From the NCBI GenBank assembly GCA_944322325.1, contig CALUOQ010000020.1, positions 1-34,010 of the forward strand: a stretch of DNA of 34,010 nt, given 5' to 3'. The notes below the pieces were generated by a model. It was not told the origin of the DNA and searched no databases. It worked only from the letters and a program-made list of their open reading frames with translations. Position 1 is the stretch's first letter. Each line of letters begins with the position of its first letter. The DNA comes from an uncultured Alloprevotella sp. Lineage in GTDB: Bacteria > Bacteroidota > Bacteroidia > Bacteroidales > Bacteroidaceae. A program made the translations under genes and the position numbers. Of the stretch, positions 1 to 8,289 are shown in pieces.

Positions 1-37
1 TATGAAAATTTTTCGGAAAGAGATAGAACAACAAAGG

Positions 38-121
38 ACTGCCACCGGAAAAACCGGCGCTGCGACAGAATTTCCCGGCGCTGCGACAGAAAAAACTATC
101 GCTGCGCCGGGAAAAACTGCA
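38..121 (+). repeat. 21-bp tandem array, locus A (4 units)
   Basis: Four consecutive units of exactly 21 bp (38-58, 59-79, 80-100, 101-121). The units at 59 and 80 both begin GCTGCGACAGAA; each unit has an A/T run in its middle and ends in a C-rich or CTATC block. The same period and consensus recur at 6972-7055, 16612-16716 and 22889-22951. The array ends about 60 bp before the promoter-like element of the first glycosidase gene. The function is unknown. Confidence 0.85.
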
Positions 122-180
122 AATACCTCCCTGTTCTTATAATTAGGAATAGCAGTTATGCACGGTTACTACTTTTTTTG

Positions 181-188
181 TAGCTTTG
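181..188 (+). promoter_or_regulatory. Putative Bacteroidota -7 element for the GH95 pair
   Basis: TAGCTTTG fits the TAnnTTTG -7 consensus of Bacteroidota. It lies 37 bp before the ATG at 225. No good TTG -33 element is seen at the usual spacing. Its position makes the upstream in-frame TTG at 186 an unlikely start codon, because that codon lies within the promoter element. Confidence 0.5.
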
Positions 189-224
189 CCCCACATAAAA
201 AAACAACTTACCTTATTATTCCTT

Positions 225-2498
225 ATGAACCAGATACAACACACGCTCTGCGGCGCACTTGTGACGCTCCTCGCCCTACTGAACTGCCCCGCCGCAAAAA
301 GCGCCACGCCGTCCGTTCGGCTCGACGTGAACTGGCCGCAATTCATGGCCCGGCAGGACCTCGTCTGGGACAAACTTCCCGAACATTGGTACGACGCAGC
401 CTACATGGGCAACGGTATGCTCGGCCTGATGATTTACAAAGAACCCAACGCCAACTACCTGCGTTTCGAAACAGGCAATTGCGCCCTGCACGACCATCGT
501 CCGGGTAGCAACGACCTGTTTCATGCCTGCCGCCTGCTCACAGGTCACTTCGAACTCCATCCGCAAGGTACCATCGTAGGCGGCCGGATGCGCCTCGACC
601 TGTGGAACGCCGAGACAACGGCCGACATCGAAACGACAGCAGGTCACATCCGCCTGCGAGCCTATGTACACAGCGACCGAATGATTATCCTCACGCAACT
701 ATCGACTACGGAAGGCGAAGCCGGATGCCACTGGCGGTGGGTGCCTGCGCCATCGGAGAGTCCGCGCTATCTTTTTGCCAAGAACGGAGGAAACTGGATT
801 AAGGTGCCGGACAACTATCCCCTCAATCCGGCACCGCAAGTCGACTCCACTCAAACCGAAGGAACCTCCGTGCAAAACTATTGGGCCGGCGGCACGTCTG
901 CTGTGGCCTGGCGCGAGACACAGCGCGGCGACGGACGCACGCTATGGGTCACGCTGGCCAACTCCTACCCCGCCACCGACGCCCTCAACCGCTGTCAGAA
1001 AGAGCTGTGCAGCGCCATGCGCGCCGGCGAACGACGCCTCGAACGCAGCCACCGCCGCTGGTGGCACGCTTATTATCCCGCCAGTTTCCTTACCCTGCCC
1101 GACGACGAAGTGAAGGAGAGTTTCTATTGGATACAAATGTACAAATTGGCCTCAGCAACGCGCGGCGACCGCGCCTTGATAGACTGCACAGGTCCTTGGC
1201 TGACGCTGACGCCATGGCCCAACGCGTGGTGGAACCTCAACGTACAACTCACGTACTGGCCTCTTAACGCCGCAAACCGCCTCGAACTGGCCGGCTCGCT
1301 CGAAAACGCCCTTTATAACCACACCGACGAGCTCCGCCGCAACGTACCCGAACCTTACCGCGAAGGAAGCTACGCCTTGGCACGCACCTCGGGCGGCGAT
1401 TGCGCGTCGGAACCCGTGGGTATTCCCGGCGTGAGCGAGGCGGCCGAAGTGGGCAATCTGACATGGGCCTGCCACAACCTTTGGCTTATCTACCGCCACC
1501 GCATGGACGACGCCCTGCTGCGCAACAAACTTTTCCCTCTGTTGCGCGGTGCGGTGAACTACTATCTCCATTTCCTGAAAGAGGAGGCAGACGGCCGCCT
1601 TCACCTGCCGACGACCTTCTCGCCCGAGTACGGCAGCGCGGCCGACTGCCACTACGACCTGGCCCTGCTGCGCTGGGGATGCCAAACGCTGCTCGCCGCC
1701 GCCGACCGCCTCGACATCGACGACCCGCTCCGCCTCCGGTGGCGCGAAGTGCTGGATAAACTGACACCTTTCCCACAGGACGAAAACGGATTGCGCATCG
1801 GACGCGACGTGCCCTATGCCCAGTCGCACCGCCACTACTCCCACCTGCTGGCGGCTTATCCCCTGTATCTGCTCAACCGCGAAACGCATGCCGACTCGGC
1901 CCTCATCAGCCAGTCCCTCGCTTACTGGCAGAGCAAGCGGGGCGCCCACCAAGGCTACTCGCTCACCGGCGCAGCCTCCATCTCCGCCGCGTTGGGCCGG
2001 GGCGACGAGGCGCTCGACTACCTCAACGGCCTTTTTGGCCGCTTCCTCAGTCCGACGACCATGTACCGCGAGTCGGGTCCCGTCATCGAGACGCCCCTCT
2101 CCGGTGCGCAGTCCATGCACGACATGTTACTACAGAGCTGGGGCGGCAAGGTGCGCGTATTCCCTGCCGTGCCGCGAGCATGGGCCGACGTGGCCTTCTA
2201 CGGCCTGCTGACGGAGGGCGCGTTCCGCGTCACGGCCAGCCGCAAAGGCGGCCATACGGAGTTTATCGAAATCACCAGCCAGGCAGGTGAACCGCTCACG
2301 GTGGTTACCGACATTGAGCGGCCTGAGTTCCGCAGCCGCCGCACCCTCCGTGTGAATCAGGTCGCCGCCCGTACATGGCAGGTGGACCTGCGCCGTGGCG
2401 AAACGGTGGTCATCGTCCCCGAAAGTGCGTCGCCCGAACTCGTCGTGCGCCCCGCCGCCCACCGGGCGAAGCCCAATCCCTACGGACTCAAGCGATAA
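225..2498 (+). CDS. Secreted GH95-like glycoside hydrolase (alpha-L-fucosidase superfamily, divergent)
   Basis: A 757-residue protein starting at the ATG at 225, which gives a clean signal peptide (residues 1 to about 26). An N-terminal beta-domain carries the GNGMLG motif (62-67), like the GNG block of GH95, followed by an (alpha/alpha)6-barrel catalytic region. Aligned by eye with the neighbouring GH95 protein, the two catalytic Asn residues are kept (N337 and N339 in WWNLNVQLTYWP) and so is the general-acid Glu (E468 in SPEYG). The position of the catalytic Asp (QIDGNFGG in the neighbour) holds Glu (E622 in VIETPLSG). It probably hydrolyses a terminal L-fucose or related sugar in the periplasm or outside the cell, but substrate is uncertain for such a divergent member. 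The next gene starts 64 bp downstream on the same strand, so the two are likely cotranscribed. Confidence 0.75.
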   Translation: MNQIQHTLCGALVTLLALLNCPAAKSATPSVRLDVNWPQFMARQDLVWDKLPEHWYDAAYMGNGMLGLMIYKEPNANYLRFETGNCALHDHRPGSNDLFHACRLLTGHFELHPQGTIVGGRMRLDLWNAETTADIETTAGHIRLRAYVHSDRMIILTQLSTTEGEAGCHWRWVPAPSESPRYLFAKNGGNWIKVPDNYPLNPAPQVDSTQTEGTSVQNYWAGGTSAVAWRETQRGDGRTLWVTLANSYPATDALNRCQKELCSAMRAGERRLERSHRRWWHAYYPASFLTLPDDEVKESFYWIQMYKLASATRGDRALIDCTGPWLTLTPWPNAWWNLNVQLTYWPLNAANRLELAGSLENALYNHTDELRRNVPEPYREGSYALARTSGGDCASEPVGIPGVSEAAEVGNLTWACHNLWLIYRHRMDDALLRNKLFPLLRGAVNYYLHFLKEEADGRLHLPTTFSPEYGSAADCHYDLALLRWGCQTLLAAADRLDIDDPLRLRWREVLDKLTPFPQDENGLRIGRDVPYAQSHRHYSHLLAAYPLYLLNRETHADSALISQSLAYWQSKRGAHQGYSLTGAASISAALGRGDEALDYLNGLFGRFLSPTTMYRESGPVIETPLSGAQSMHDMLLQSWGGKVRVFPAVPRAWADVAFYGLLTEGAFRVTASRKGGHTEFIEITSQAGEPLTVVTDIERPEFRSRRTLRVNQVAARTWQVDLRRGETVVIVPESASPELVVRPAAHRAKPNPYGLKR

Positions 2499-2562
2499 AC
2501 GACGACCACAGTAAAATTGTCATGACCGAAAGTTATTCATTTCAATTCATACACAAACTTTT

Positions 2563-5067
2563 ATGATTCTATTAAACCGAAAAACGCGCCTGCGGGGTCT
2601 TGCCTCGCTCCTGTGCGCGACGAGTGCAGCCCTATGGCTACCGGGAACAGCCCTGAGCGGCCAGGCACAGACCAGTGGCAGGCAGACCATCTGGTTCGAC
2701 ACACCCAACCCCACCGTGACAACCCCAGTGTGGGGTACTGGCGAAGTGGCCCCCACCGGCAGCGGACAGTTCGACCGGACGTGGGAAAACGCCTCACTCC
2801 CTGTCGGCAACGGAAGTATCGGCGCCAACGTGTTCGGTTCCATCGCCGCCGAGCGCCTCACGTTCAATGAAAAGACCCTGTGGCGCGGCGGGCCGAACAC
2901 GCGCAAGGGAGCCGACTACTATTGGAACGTGAACAAGGAGTCGGCCCACGTGCTGGCCGACATACGCCAAGCCTTCCTCGACGGTGACGCCGACCGCGCT
3001 ACCCAGTTGACCCAGGACAATTTCAACGGCGTGGTGTCCTACGAGGCCGACGGCGAAGAGCCGTTTCGCTTCGGCAGCTTTACCTCGGCGGGGCAGTTCA
3101 GTATTGCTACGGGCCTCGACGAGAGTGCTGCCACCCACTACGTGCGCGAGTTGTCGCTCGACTCGGCGCTGGTCAACGTGCGCTTCACGCTGGGCGGCGT
3201 CCGTTACTGCCGCACCGTTTTCGTCTCCTACCCCGACCAAGTGATGGTCGTCCGGTTCACGACCGACGGCGGACAGCCCCAAGACCTCACGCTCTGCTAC
3301 GCGCCCAACCCGCTGGCTACAGGCCGCTTCCGCACCGGCCCGAAAGGTGAGCTCAGCTACACCGCCACGCTCGACAACAACGGCATGAAGCACACCGTGC
3401 GCGTCAGGGCCATCGCTCCCGGCGGCAAGGTGAAGGCCAACAAGCAGGGCCGCCTCAGCGTGAGCGGCGCCAGCGACGTCATGTTCCTCATCACGGCCGA
3501 TACGGACTACAAAATAAATTTCGACCCCGACTTCAGCAACCCGAAAGCCTACGTAGGCATCGATCCCGAACGGACTACGCGCGAGTGGATGGACGCCGCC
3601 GCACGCCGCAGCTATGACGAGCTGCTCCGCCGCCACTACACGGACTACGCCGCCCTCTTCCGCCGCTGCCGACTGGAGCTGAACCCCGGCTGCACCGCCG
3701 AGGCCGACGCGCTGCCCACGCCCGAACGGCTGGCGCGCTACCGCACCGACGCGCCGGACTACGGCCTCGAGACGCTCTACTGGAACTACGGACGCTATCT
3801 GCTCATCGCCTCGTCACGCCCCGGCAACCTGCCCGCCAACCTGCAAGGTATGTGGCACAATGACGTCGACGGCCCCTGGCGCGTGGACTACCACAACAAC
3901 ATCAACGTCCAGATGAATTACTGGCCAGCCTGCCCCACGGGACTCGCCGAGTGCGAGCAACCGCTGTTCGACTTCATCCGCACACTGGTTAAGCCAGGCG
4001 AGCGCACTGCCCGTGCCTACTTTGGCGCGCGGGGCTGGACTGCCTCCATCTCGTCCAACATCTTCGGCCTCACCTCGCCCCTGCGCGACAAGGCCATGTC
4101 GTGGAATTTTAACCCCATGGCCGGTCCTTGGCTCGCCACCCACGTATGGAATTACTACGACTACACGCGCGACCGTCAGTTCCTCGAGACCGTCGGCTAC
4201 GACCTCATCCGCAGCGCCGCGCAGTTCACGGTGGACTTCCTATGGAAGCGTCCCGACGGCACCTATACGGCCGCGCCGTCCACCTCGCCGGAGCACGGCC
4301 CCGTCGACCAGGGGGCGACCTTCGTGCACGCCGTGGCCCGCGAAATCCTGCTCGATGCCGTTGAGGCCAGCCGCACGCTGGGCGTCGACACCGCCGAACG
4401 CGCCCAGTGGGAAGAAGTGCTGGCCAAGCTCGTCCCCTACCGCGTAGGCCGTTACGGCCAGCTCATGGAGTGGTCCACGGACATCGACGACCCGGCCGAC
4501 CAGCACCGTCACGTCAACCACCTTTTCGGCCTGCATCCGGGCCACACCATCTCGCCCGTCACCACGCCCGCGCTCAGCCGCGCCGCCCGCGTCGTACTCG
4601 AGCACCGCGGCGACGGCGCCACGGGCTGGAGCATGGGGTGGAAACTCAACCAGTGGGCACGCCTGCACGACGGCAACCGCGCCTACACGCTCTACAAAAA
4701 CCTGCTGAAGCACGGGACGAACGACAATCTTTGGGATTCGCATCCGCCTTTCCAGATAGACGGAAACTTCGGCGGCACGGCCGGCATCACCGAAATGCTC
4801 CTGCAAAGTCACGCCGGCTTCATCCACCTGCTGCCCGCCCTGCCCGACGTGTGGCACGACGGCCAACTCACCGGCGTCCGCGCCCGCGGCAACTTCACCC
4901 TTGACCTCCATTGGCGCGACAACAACCTTACCGAGGCCACAGTTCACTCCGGTTCGGGCGGCGACTGCCACATTTACTACAAAGGCAAGAAGCTGACGTT
5001 CCCCACCCAGGCCGGACAAAACTACACCCTGACCTGGGACGGACAGGAACTGAAGCTGAAAAACTAA
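2563..5067 (+). CDS. Secreted glycoside hydrolase family 95 (alpha-L-fucosidase or alpha-L-galactosidase)
   Basis: An 834-residue protein with an N-terminal signal peptide (about 1-35) and the full GH95 layout: an N-terminal beta-domain with LPVGNGSIGANVFG (79-92), then the (alpha/alpha)6 barrel. HNNINVQMNYWP (444-455) holds the two catalytic Asn (N446, N448), SPEHGP holds the general acid E577, and QIDGNFGG (731-738) holds catalytic D733. The block HRGDGATGWSMGWKLNQWARL (681-701) is also typical. Known GH95 enzymes invert the linkage and release terminal alpha-1,2-L-fucose; some family members prefer alpha-L-galactose, so the substrate is not certain. The length is normal for the family. It follows a second, divergent GH95-like gene and is followed by a strong hairpin. 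No SusC/SusD pair or regulator lies nearby in the window. Confidence 0.93.
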   Translation: MILLNRKTRLRGLASLLCATSAALWLPGTALSGQAQTSGRQTIWFDTPNPTVTTPVWGTGEVAPTGSGQFDRTWENASLPVGNGSIGANVFGSIAAERLTFNEKTLWRGGPNTRKGADYYWNVNKESAHVLADIRQAFLDGDADRATQLTQDNFNGVVSYEADGEEPFRFGSFTSAGQFSIATGLDESAATHYVRELSLDSALVNVRFTLGGVRYCRTVFVSYPDQVMVVRFTTDGGQPQDLTLCYAPNPLATGRFRTGPKGELSYTATLDNNGMKHTVRVRAIAPGGKVKANKQGRLSVSGASDVMFLITADTDYKINFDPDFSNPKAYVGIDPERTTREWMDAAARRSYDELLRRHYTDYAALFRRCRLELNPGCTAEADALPTPERLARYRTDAPDYGLETLYWNYGRYLLIASSRPGNLPANLQGMWHNDVDGPWRVDYHNNINVQMNYWPACPTGLAECEQPLFDFIRTLVKPGERTARAYFGARGWTASISSNIFGLTSPLRDKAMSWNFNPMAGPWLATHVWNYYDYTRDRQFLETVGYDLIRSAAQFTVDFLWKRPDGTYTAAPSTSPEHGPVDQGATFVHAVAREILLDAVEASRTLGVDTAERAQWEEVLAKLVPYRVGRYGQLMEWSTDIDDPADQHRHVNHLFGLHPGHTISPVTTPALSRAARVVLEHRGDGATGWSMGWKLNQWARLHDGNRAYTLYKNLLKHGTNDNLWDSHPPFQIDGNFGGTAGITEMLLQSHAGFIHLLPALPDVWHDGQLTGVRARGNFTLDLHWRDNNLTEATVHSGSGGDCHIYYKGKKLTFPTQAGQNYTLTWDGQELKLKN

Positions 5068-5094
5068 GCGGGGAAACAGATTATCACCTCAGCG

Positions 5095-5141
5095 TAAGTA
5101 AGCGCCCGACAGGAGACCGTCTCCCGTCGGGCGCTTACTTA
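5095..5141. terminator. Long hairpin between convergent genes
   Basis: A perfect 16-bp inverted repeat (5095-5110 with 5126-5141) encloses a second small stem (GGAGA/TCTCC, 5112-5124). It lies just after the GH95 stop and its right arm overlaps the stop codon of the convergent minus-strand gene. The T-tract is weak on both sides (ATTTG on plus), so a bidirectional terminator is likely but not textbook. Confidence 0.7.
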
Positions 5142-5975
5142 TTTGTCTGAATCGTCGATTTTGGCGTTACGATGGTAACCGTGACGAATAAAAGGGCGTA
5201 CCAAAACCAATTTCATGTTCTTCCTATAAAGCCTAAAATGCGCCCGCACCGAAATATCATTGTCGTTAACGATTCTTCTAAACCACCGGGAATCCAAAAC
5301 AAGGACTTCCTGACCATCCACGTCCGGCCCCTTTTCTTTGGCGTTATACTCAAGTATCTCGCCACCGATTTCTGCCAATTCACGAGGCGGCACCACGGTT
5401 TCTTCTACCTCGCCATATTTCCTTACAGCAAGGTAAGTAATTATCCAGTTCGTCAAATTCTCATAGAGGCTATACCTGTCATTCTTATCACTCACAAAAA
5501 GTTGATCGTCGTCTAACAACGTAGGCATAGAGTAAATCCTACGTTTACCTTCCGCCGTAGATTCTACAATAAAGTACAACCCCAACATGCTCTCCTCGCG
5601 CGATTGGTCATGCGTGAAGCACCAGACGTACAACTTGTTCTCTCCAAAACCATACACAGTCGTCCCGCCGTCTTTTGATAGCAGAATTCCACACTCATTG
5701 TCCTTATAAAATTCTTGAAAGAGCTTATGGTCTATTTTATAAAACAACGATGCTCTTTTCTTCATGGCCTCTTCAAACGTAGAAGCCAGCATTACGGGCA
5801 ATCCTCAATTAGAATTGCCGTTTTTTCTTATATCCATGAGCTGCATCAAGCCGGTAAACAAATACCTGAAGTGCTCCTTATCGGATAATTGCGGTACGTA
5901 TATTCTTCCCCAGTTATCGAAAGAAGTCTTGTCTCCTAAGAGCGTGGATATAATAGGCTGTCTGCGGATTTTCAT
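5139..5975 (-). pseudogene. AT-rich hypothetical gene interrupted by one in-frame TGA
   Basis: On the minus strand an ATG at 5975 opens 56 codons ending with TGA at 5807-5805. The very same frame then runs open for 222 further codons to 5139. The downstream part can start at TTG 5801 or ATG 5792 (about 217-220 residues) and ends ...FIRHGYHRNAKIDDSDK. Read through, it would be one protein of about 278 residues. The upstream piece (NWGRIYVPQLSDKEHFRYLFTG) and the downstream piece look like consecutive parts of one soluble protein, but I do not recognise the family. Base composition is much richer in A/T than all neighbours, suggesting recent acquisition. It lies 42 bp after the nuclease-like gene on the same strand. 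Alternatives: two separate genes (a 56-residue ORF plus the main one), or a sequencing error at the stop. Confidence 0.6.
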
Positions 5976-6017
5976 CGGTCACATTTTTCTTAGGTTCTCT
6001 ACTCAAACGAAAATCGC

Positions 6018-6908
6018 TCAAAACTCCAGCAATGCCATGTGGGGATTGTGGTCGCTCAGATAGCCGGTTGGCGTTTCGGGGTTCGGCGCGATGTCGGCCC
6101 GGAGCACTTTAACCTGCGGCGTGACGAAGATGAAGTCAATTTTCTCGCGCCGCTCCATGGGTTCGCGACCGAAGTCGTGGAAGGTGTAGGCGGGTCCCGT
6201 ACGGCGTTCGGCCACCTTATAGGCATCGCGCAGGACGAAGTTGTTCGTCGTCAGCGTTTGGTAGGCCTCAGAACGATCGTTAACGTTGAAGTCGCCGGTG
6301 AGGACAGCCGGGCGGTCGCCCACGATTTCGCGGATGCGGCGGATAATCAGCAGGGCGCCTTGCCGCCGCGCCTCAGTACCGACATGGTCGAAATGCGTAT
6401 TAACGGCCATGAACACCTTGCCCGTAGCACGGTCGCGCAGTTTGGCCCACGTGGCGATGCGCGTGCAGGCGCCGTCCCAGCCGATAAACCCCGCGCTGTC
6501 CGGATACTGCGACAGCCAGAACGTGCTGCTGTCCAGCAATTCGAACTTGTCCGTACGGTAAAAAAGCGGACTGTATTCGCCGGCCTGCTTGCCGTCGTCG
6601 CGCCCCACGCCCACCGCGGCATAACCCGGCAAGCCGGCCTTGAGATCCTCCAGCTGGTTGTGAAGCACTTCCTGCATCCCGACAATGTCCAGCCCCCGGG
6701 CGCGAATAAATCCGCACACCGTGTCGCGGCGGTACTTCCAACTGTTGAGCTTGTCGCCCGGATTGTCGTAACGCACGTTGAACGTGGCCCACGCTACCCG
6801 GACGCGCCCGCTGTCGGCCGGCGTGGTCTGCGCTTTCGCCACAGCCGTGCCGAAAACCAACGATAACAGCGCACATAGCAGGGCGCAGGCATACTTTCCT
6901 CTTTTCAT
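6018..6908 (-). CDS. Secreted endonuclease/exonuclease/phosphatase family protein
   Basis: A 296-residue protein with a signal peptide (about 1-26, ending AVAKAQ). It carries all the blocks of the metal-dependent EEP fold: TFNVRYDN with N44, GMQEV with E80, NTHFDHVG with N170 and H172, TGDFNV with D206 and N208, KIDFIFV with D258 and SDHNPHMA with D286/H287. Family members cleave phosphodiester bonds in nucleic acids, lipids or inositol phosphates with Mg2+. Exported Bacteroidota versions are usually left as hydrolases of unknown substrate, and nothing here decides between them. It acts in the periplasm or outside. The gene is preceded by the 21-bp array at 6972-7055. No clear promoter was seen in 6909-7014. 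Confidence 0.88.
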   Translation of the reverse strand: MKRGKYACALLCALLSLVFGTAVAKAQTTPADSGRVRVAWATFNVRYDNPGDKLNSWKYRRDTVCGFIRARGLDIVGMQEVLHNQLEDLKAGLPGYAAVGVGRDDGKQAGEYSPLFYRTDKFELLDSSTFWLSQYPDSAGFIGWDGACTRIATWAKLRDRATGKVFMAVNTHFDHVGTEARRQGALLIIRRIREIVGDRPAVLTGDFNVNDRSEAYQTLTTNNFVLRDAYKVAERRTGPAYTFHDFGREPMERREKIDFIFVTPQVKVLRADIAPNPETPTGYLSDHNPHMALLEF

Positions 6909-6971
6909 ATCTTATCGTTTTTGGTTTGTCTCTTGTTTTTCTAAGCTCTGCCCCGTCCCCACCTCACAAGT

Positions 6972-7055
6972 ACTACGACAGAATTTTCTGTCGCTGCGTT
7001 AGGATTTTCTGTCGCTACGATAGTTTTTTCAGTCGCTGCACTTGCAGATTGCGGC
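6972..7055 (+). repeat. 21-bp tandem array, locus B (overlaps a gene end)
   Basis: Units of 21 bp at 6972-6992, 6993-7013 and 7014-7034, plus a degenerate one from 7035. They share the pattern ACTACGACAG or GCTACGATAG, then a T-run, then CTGTC or CAGTC. The segment CGACAGAA-TT-TTCTGTCG (6976-6993) is an 8-bp palindrome. The array runs into the ABC permease gene, so that gene's stop codon (7015-7017) and last codons lie within repeat units. Confidence 0.85.
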
Positions 7056-8289
7056 GGCGGTCCCTCAATGTTCGGTAACGCGCAAGCAGACGCCGGCGCG
7101 CACCGTGGATTTGCGCACGGTAGACAAGGCAGGCTGTCAGGAAGTAGACGGCCGCCTGCGCCCAAAGGGCGTTCCACTCGGTGGCGACCTGCGAGAGGTC
7201 GGCCCCCATGCTGTTGATGCGCACGTAGCCATTAATACCGAAAGTCGACGGCACGAGCCACGACACAACGCGCCAGAACTCCGGCACGGCCGCCCCGGGC
7301 CACGAAATGCCCGAGATGAAGAGCAGGGGCACGGAGGTGAACACGACGAGCAACATGCACGACTCGCGCTGGCGCACGGCCACCGACACGGTCATGGCGA
7401 AAAAGATGGTGGCCAGCAGGAAAGGCAGTGCAAAGAGGGCCAGCGTGGCGGGCTGCCCTATCTGGGGCAGGCTGAACAGGCGGGGCACCACGCCAAGCAC
7501 ATAGACCGACACAGGCACATAGACGAGCAGATAGGCCAGGCTTTTGCCCAAGACGATGCGCAGCAGGCCGCCGTAGTGGCGATTTACGGGAATAAGTTCA
7601 TGGAAGCGGTTGCGCTCGCGCGCCGTACCGGCCGAAAGTCCGATGCCAAGCAGCAGCGTCTGGTGGATAACGAGCACCAGCACGGCCGGTATGAGGAACG
7701 CGGCAAAGCCGTTCTGCGGATTGTAGAGACTCACCTCCTCGTAAGCCAAGGGCTGCGCCAGGGTTTTGTCCTGCTCCGCCGTAAGTCCCGGCAGGCGCTC
7801 CACCTTGATGCGGGCGTTCATGGCGAGCGACACGTAGGTGTTGCTCGAAAGCAGGGCCTTGTAGTAGAGCAGCCCGCTCATGTCGCAGAAGATACTGACG
7901 TAGGTCTGACGGCCGCACATGAGGTCGTCGTTGAACGTTGCAGGAACATAAATGATGCCATAGGCACGCCGCTCGCGCATCAGGCGCCGGGCCTCCTCCA
8001 TGTCGGCGCAGTAGGCCGCCACGCGCACGTCGGGCGAGGCGTCCACCCGCCGCAGGTAGTCGCGGCTGCGCGTCGTGCGGCTGTCGTCGACTACGGCTAC
8101 AGGCACGTCGCGCACCACTTCGTCGTTGTAGATAAACGCATAGACCAACGGGTAGGCCAGCGGCACGAGCAGAAAGAAGATAAGCACGCCTTCGTCGCGG
8201 ACGGTCTGACGCAGCTCGCGCCAGAATATCCACGCCACGTCGTGCAACGACTGGCGAAACCGACGACCTATGTTTCTCAGCACTTTCAT
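7015..8289 (-). CDS. ABC-2 type permease (second of two)
   Basis: A 424-residue membrane protein from the ATG at 8289; the longer open frame upstream overlaps the preceding gene and is not used. One membrane helix near residues 34-54, a large periplasmic domain (about 55-225) and five or so C-terminal helices give the ABC-2 export permease layout (YhhJ/YbhR type). Its ATG overlaps the stop of the upstream permease as TGATG, so the two are translationally coupled and probably form a heterodimer. It is the last gene of an export operon with a TolC-type and a HlyD-type partner. No nucleotide-binding subunit is present. The last codons and the stop lie in 21-bp repeat units, so the C-terminal tail (about LQVQRLKKLS) is repeat-derived. 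The transported substrate is unknown. Confidence 0.87.
   Translation of the reverse strand: MKVLRNIGRRFRQSLHDVAWIFWRELRQTVRDEGVLIFFLLVPLAYPLVYAFIYNDEVVRDVPVAVVDDSRTTRSRDYLRRVDASPDVRVAAYCADMEEARRLMRERRAYGIIYVPATFNDDLMCGRQTYVSIFCDMSGLLYYKALLSSNTYVSLAMNARIKVERLPGLTAEQDKTLAQPLAYEEVSLYNPQNGFAAFLIPAVLVLVIHQTLLLGIGLSAGTARERNRFHELIPVNRHYGGLLRIVLGKSLAYLLVYVPVSVYVLGVVPRLFSLPQIGQPATLALFALPFLLATIFFAMTVSVAVRQRESCMLLVVFTSVPLLFISGISWPGAAVPEFWRVVSWLVPSTFGINGYVRINSMGADLSQVATEWNALWAQAAVYFLTACLVYRAQIHGARRRLLARYRTLRDRRRNLQVQRLKKLS

Noticed and set aside
1-121. CRISPR array in the short repeats
   Set aside because: There are no alternating repeats and unique spacers; the units are directly adjacent, degenerate and 21 bp long, and there are no cas genes.
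186-224. TTG start at 186 for the first glycosidase
   Set aside because: It falls in the -7 element (181-188); the ATG at 225 gives a clean signal peptide.
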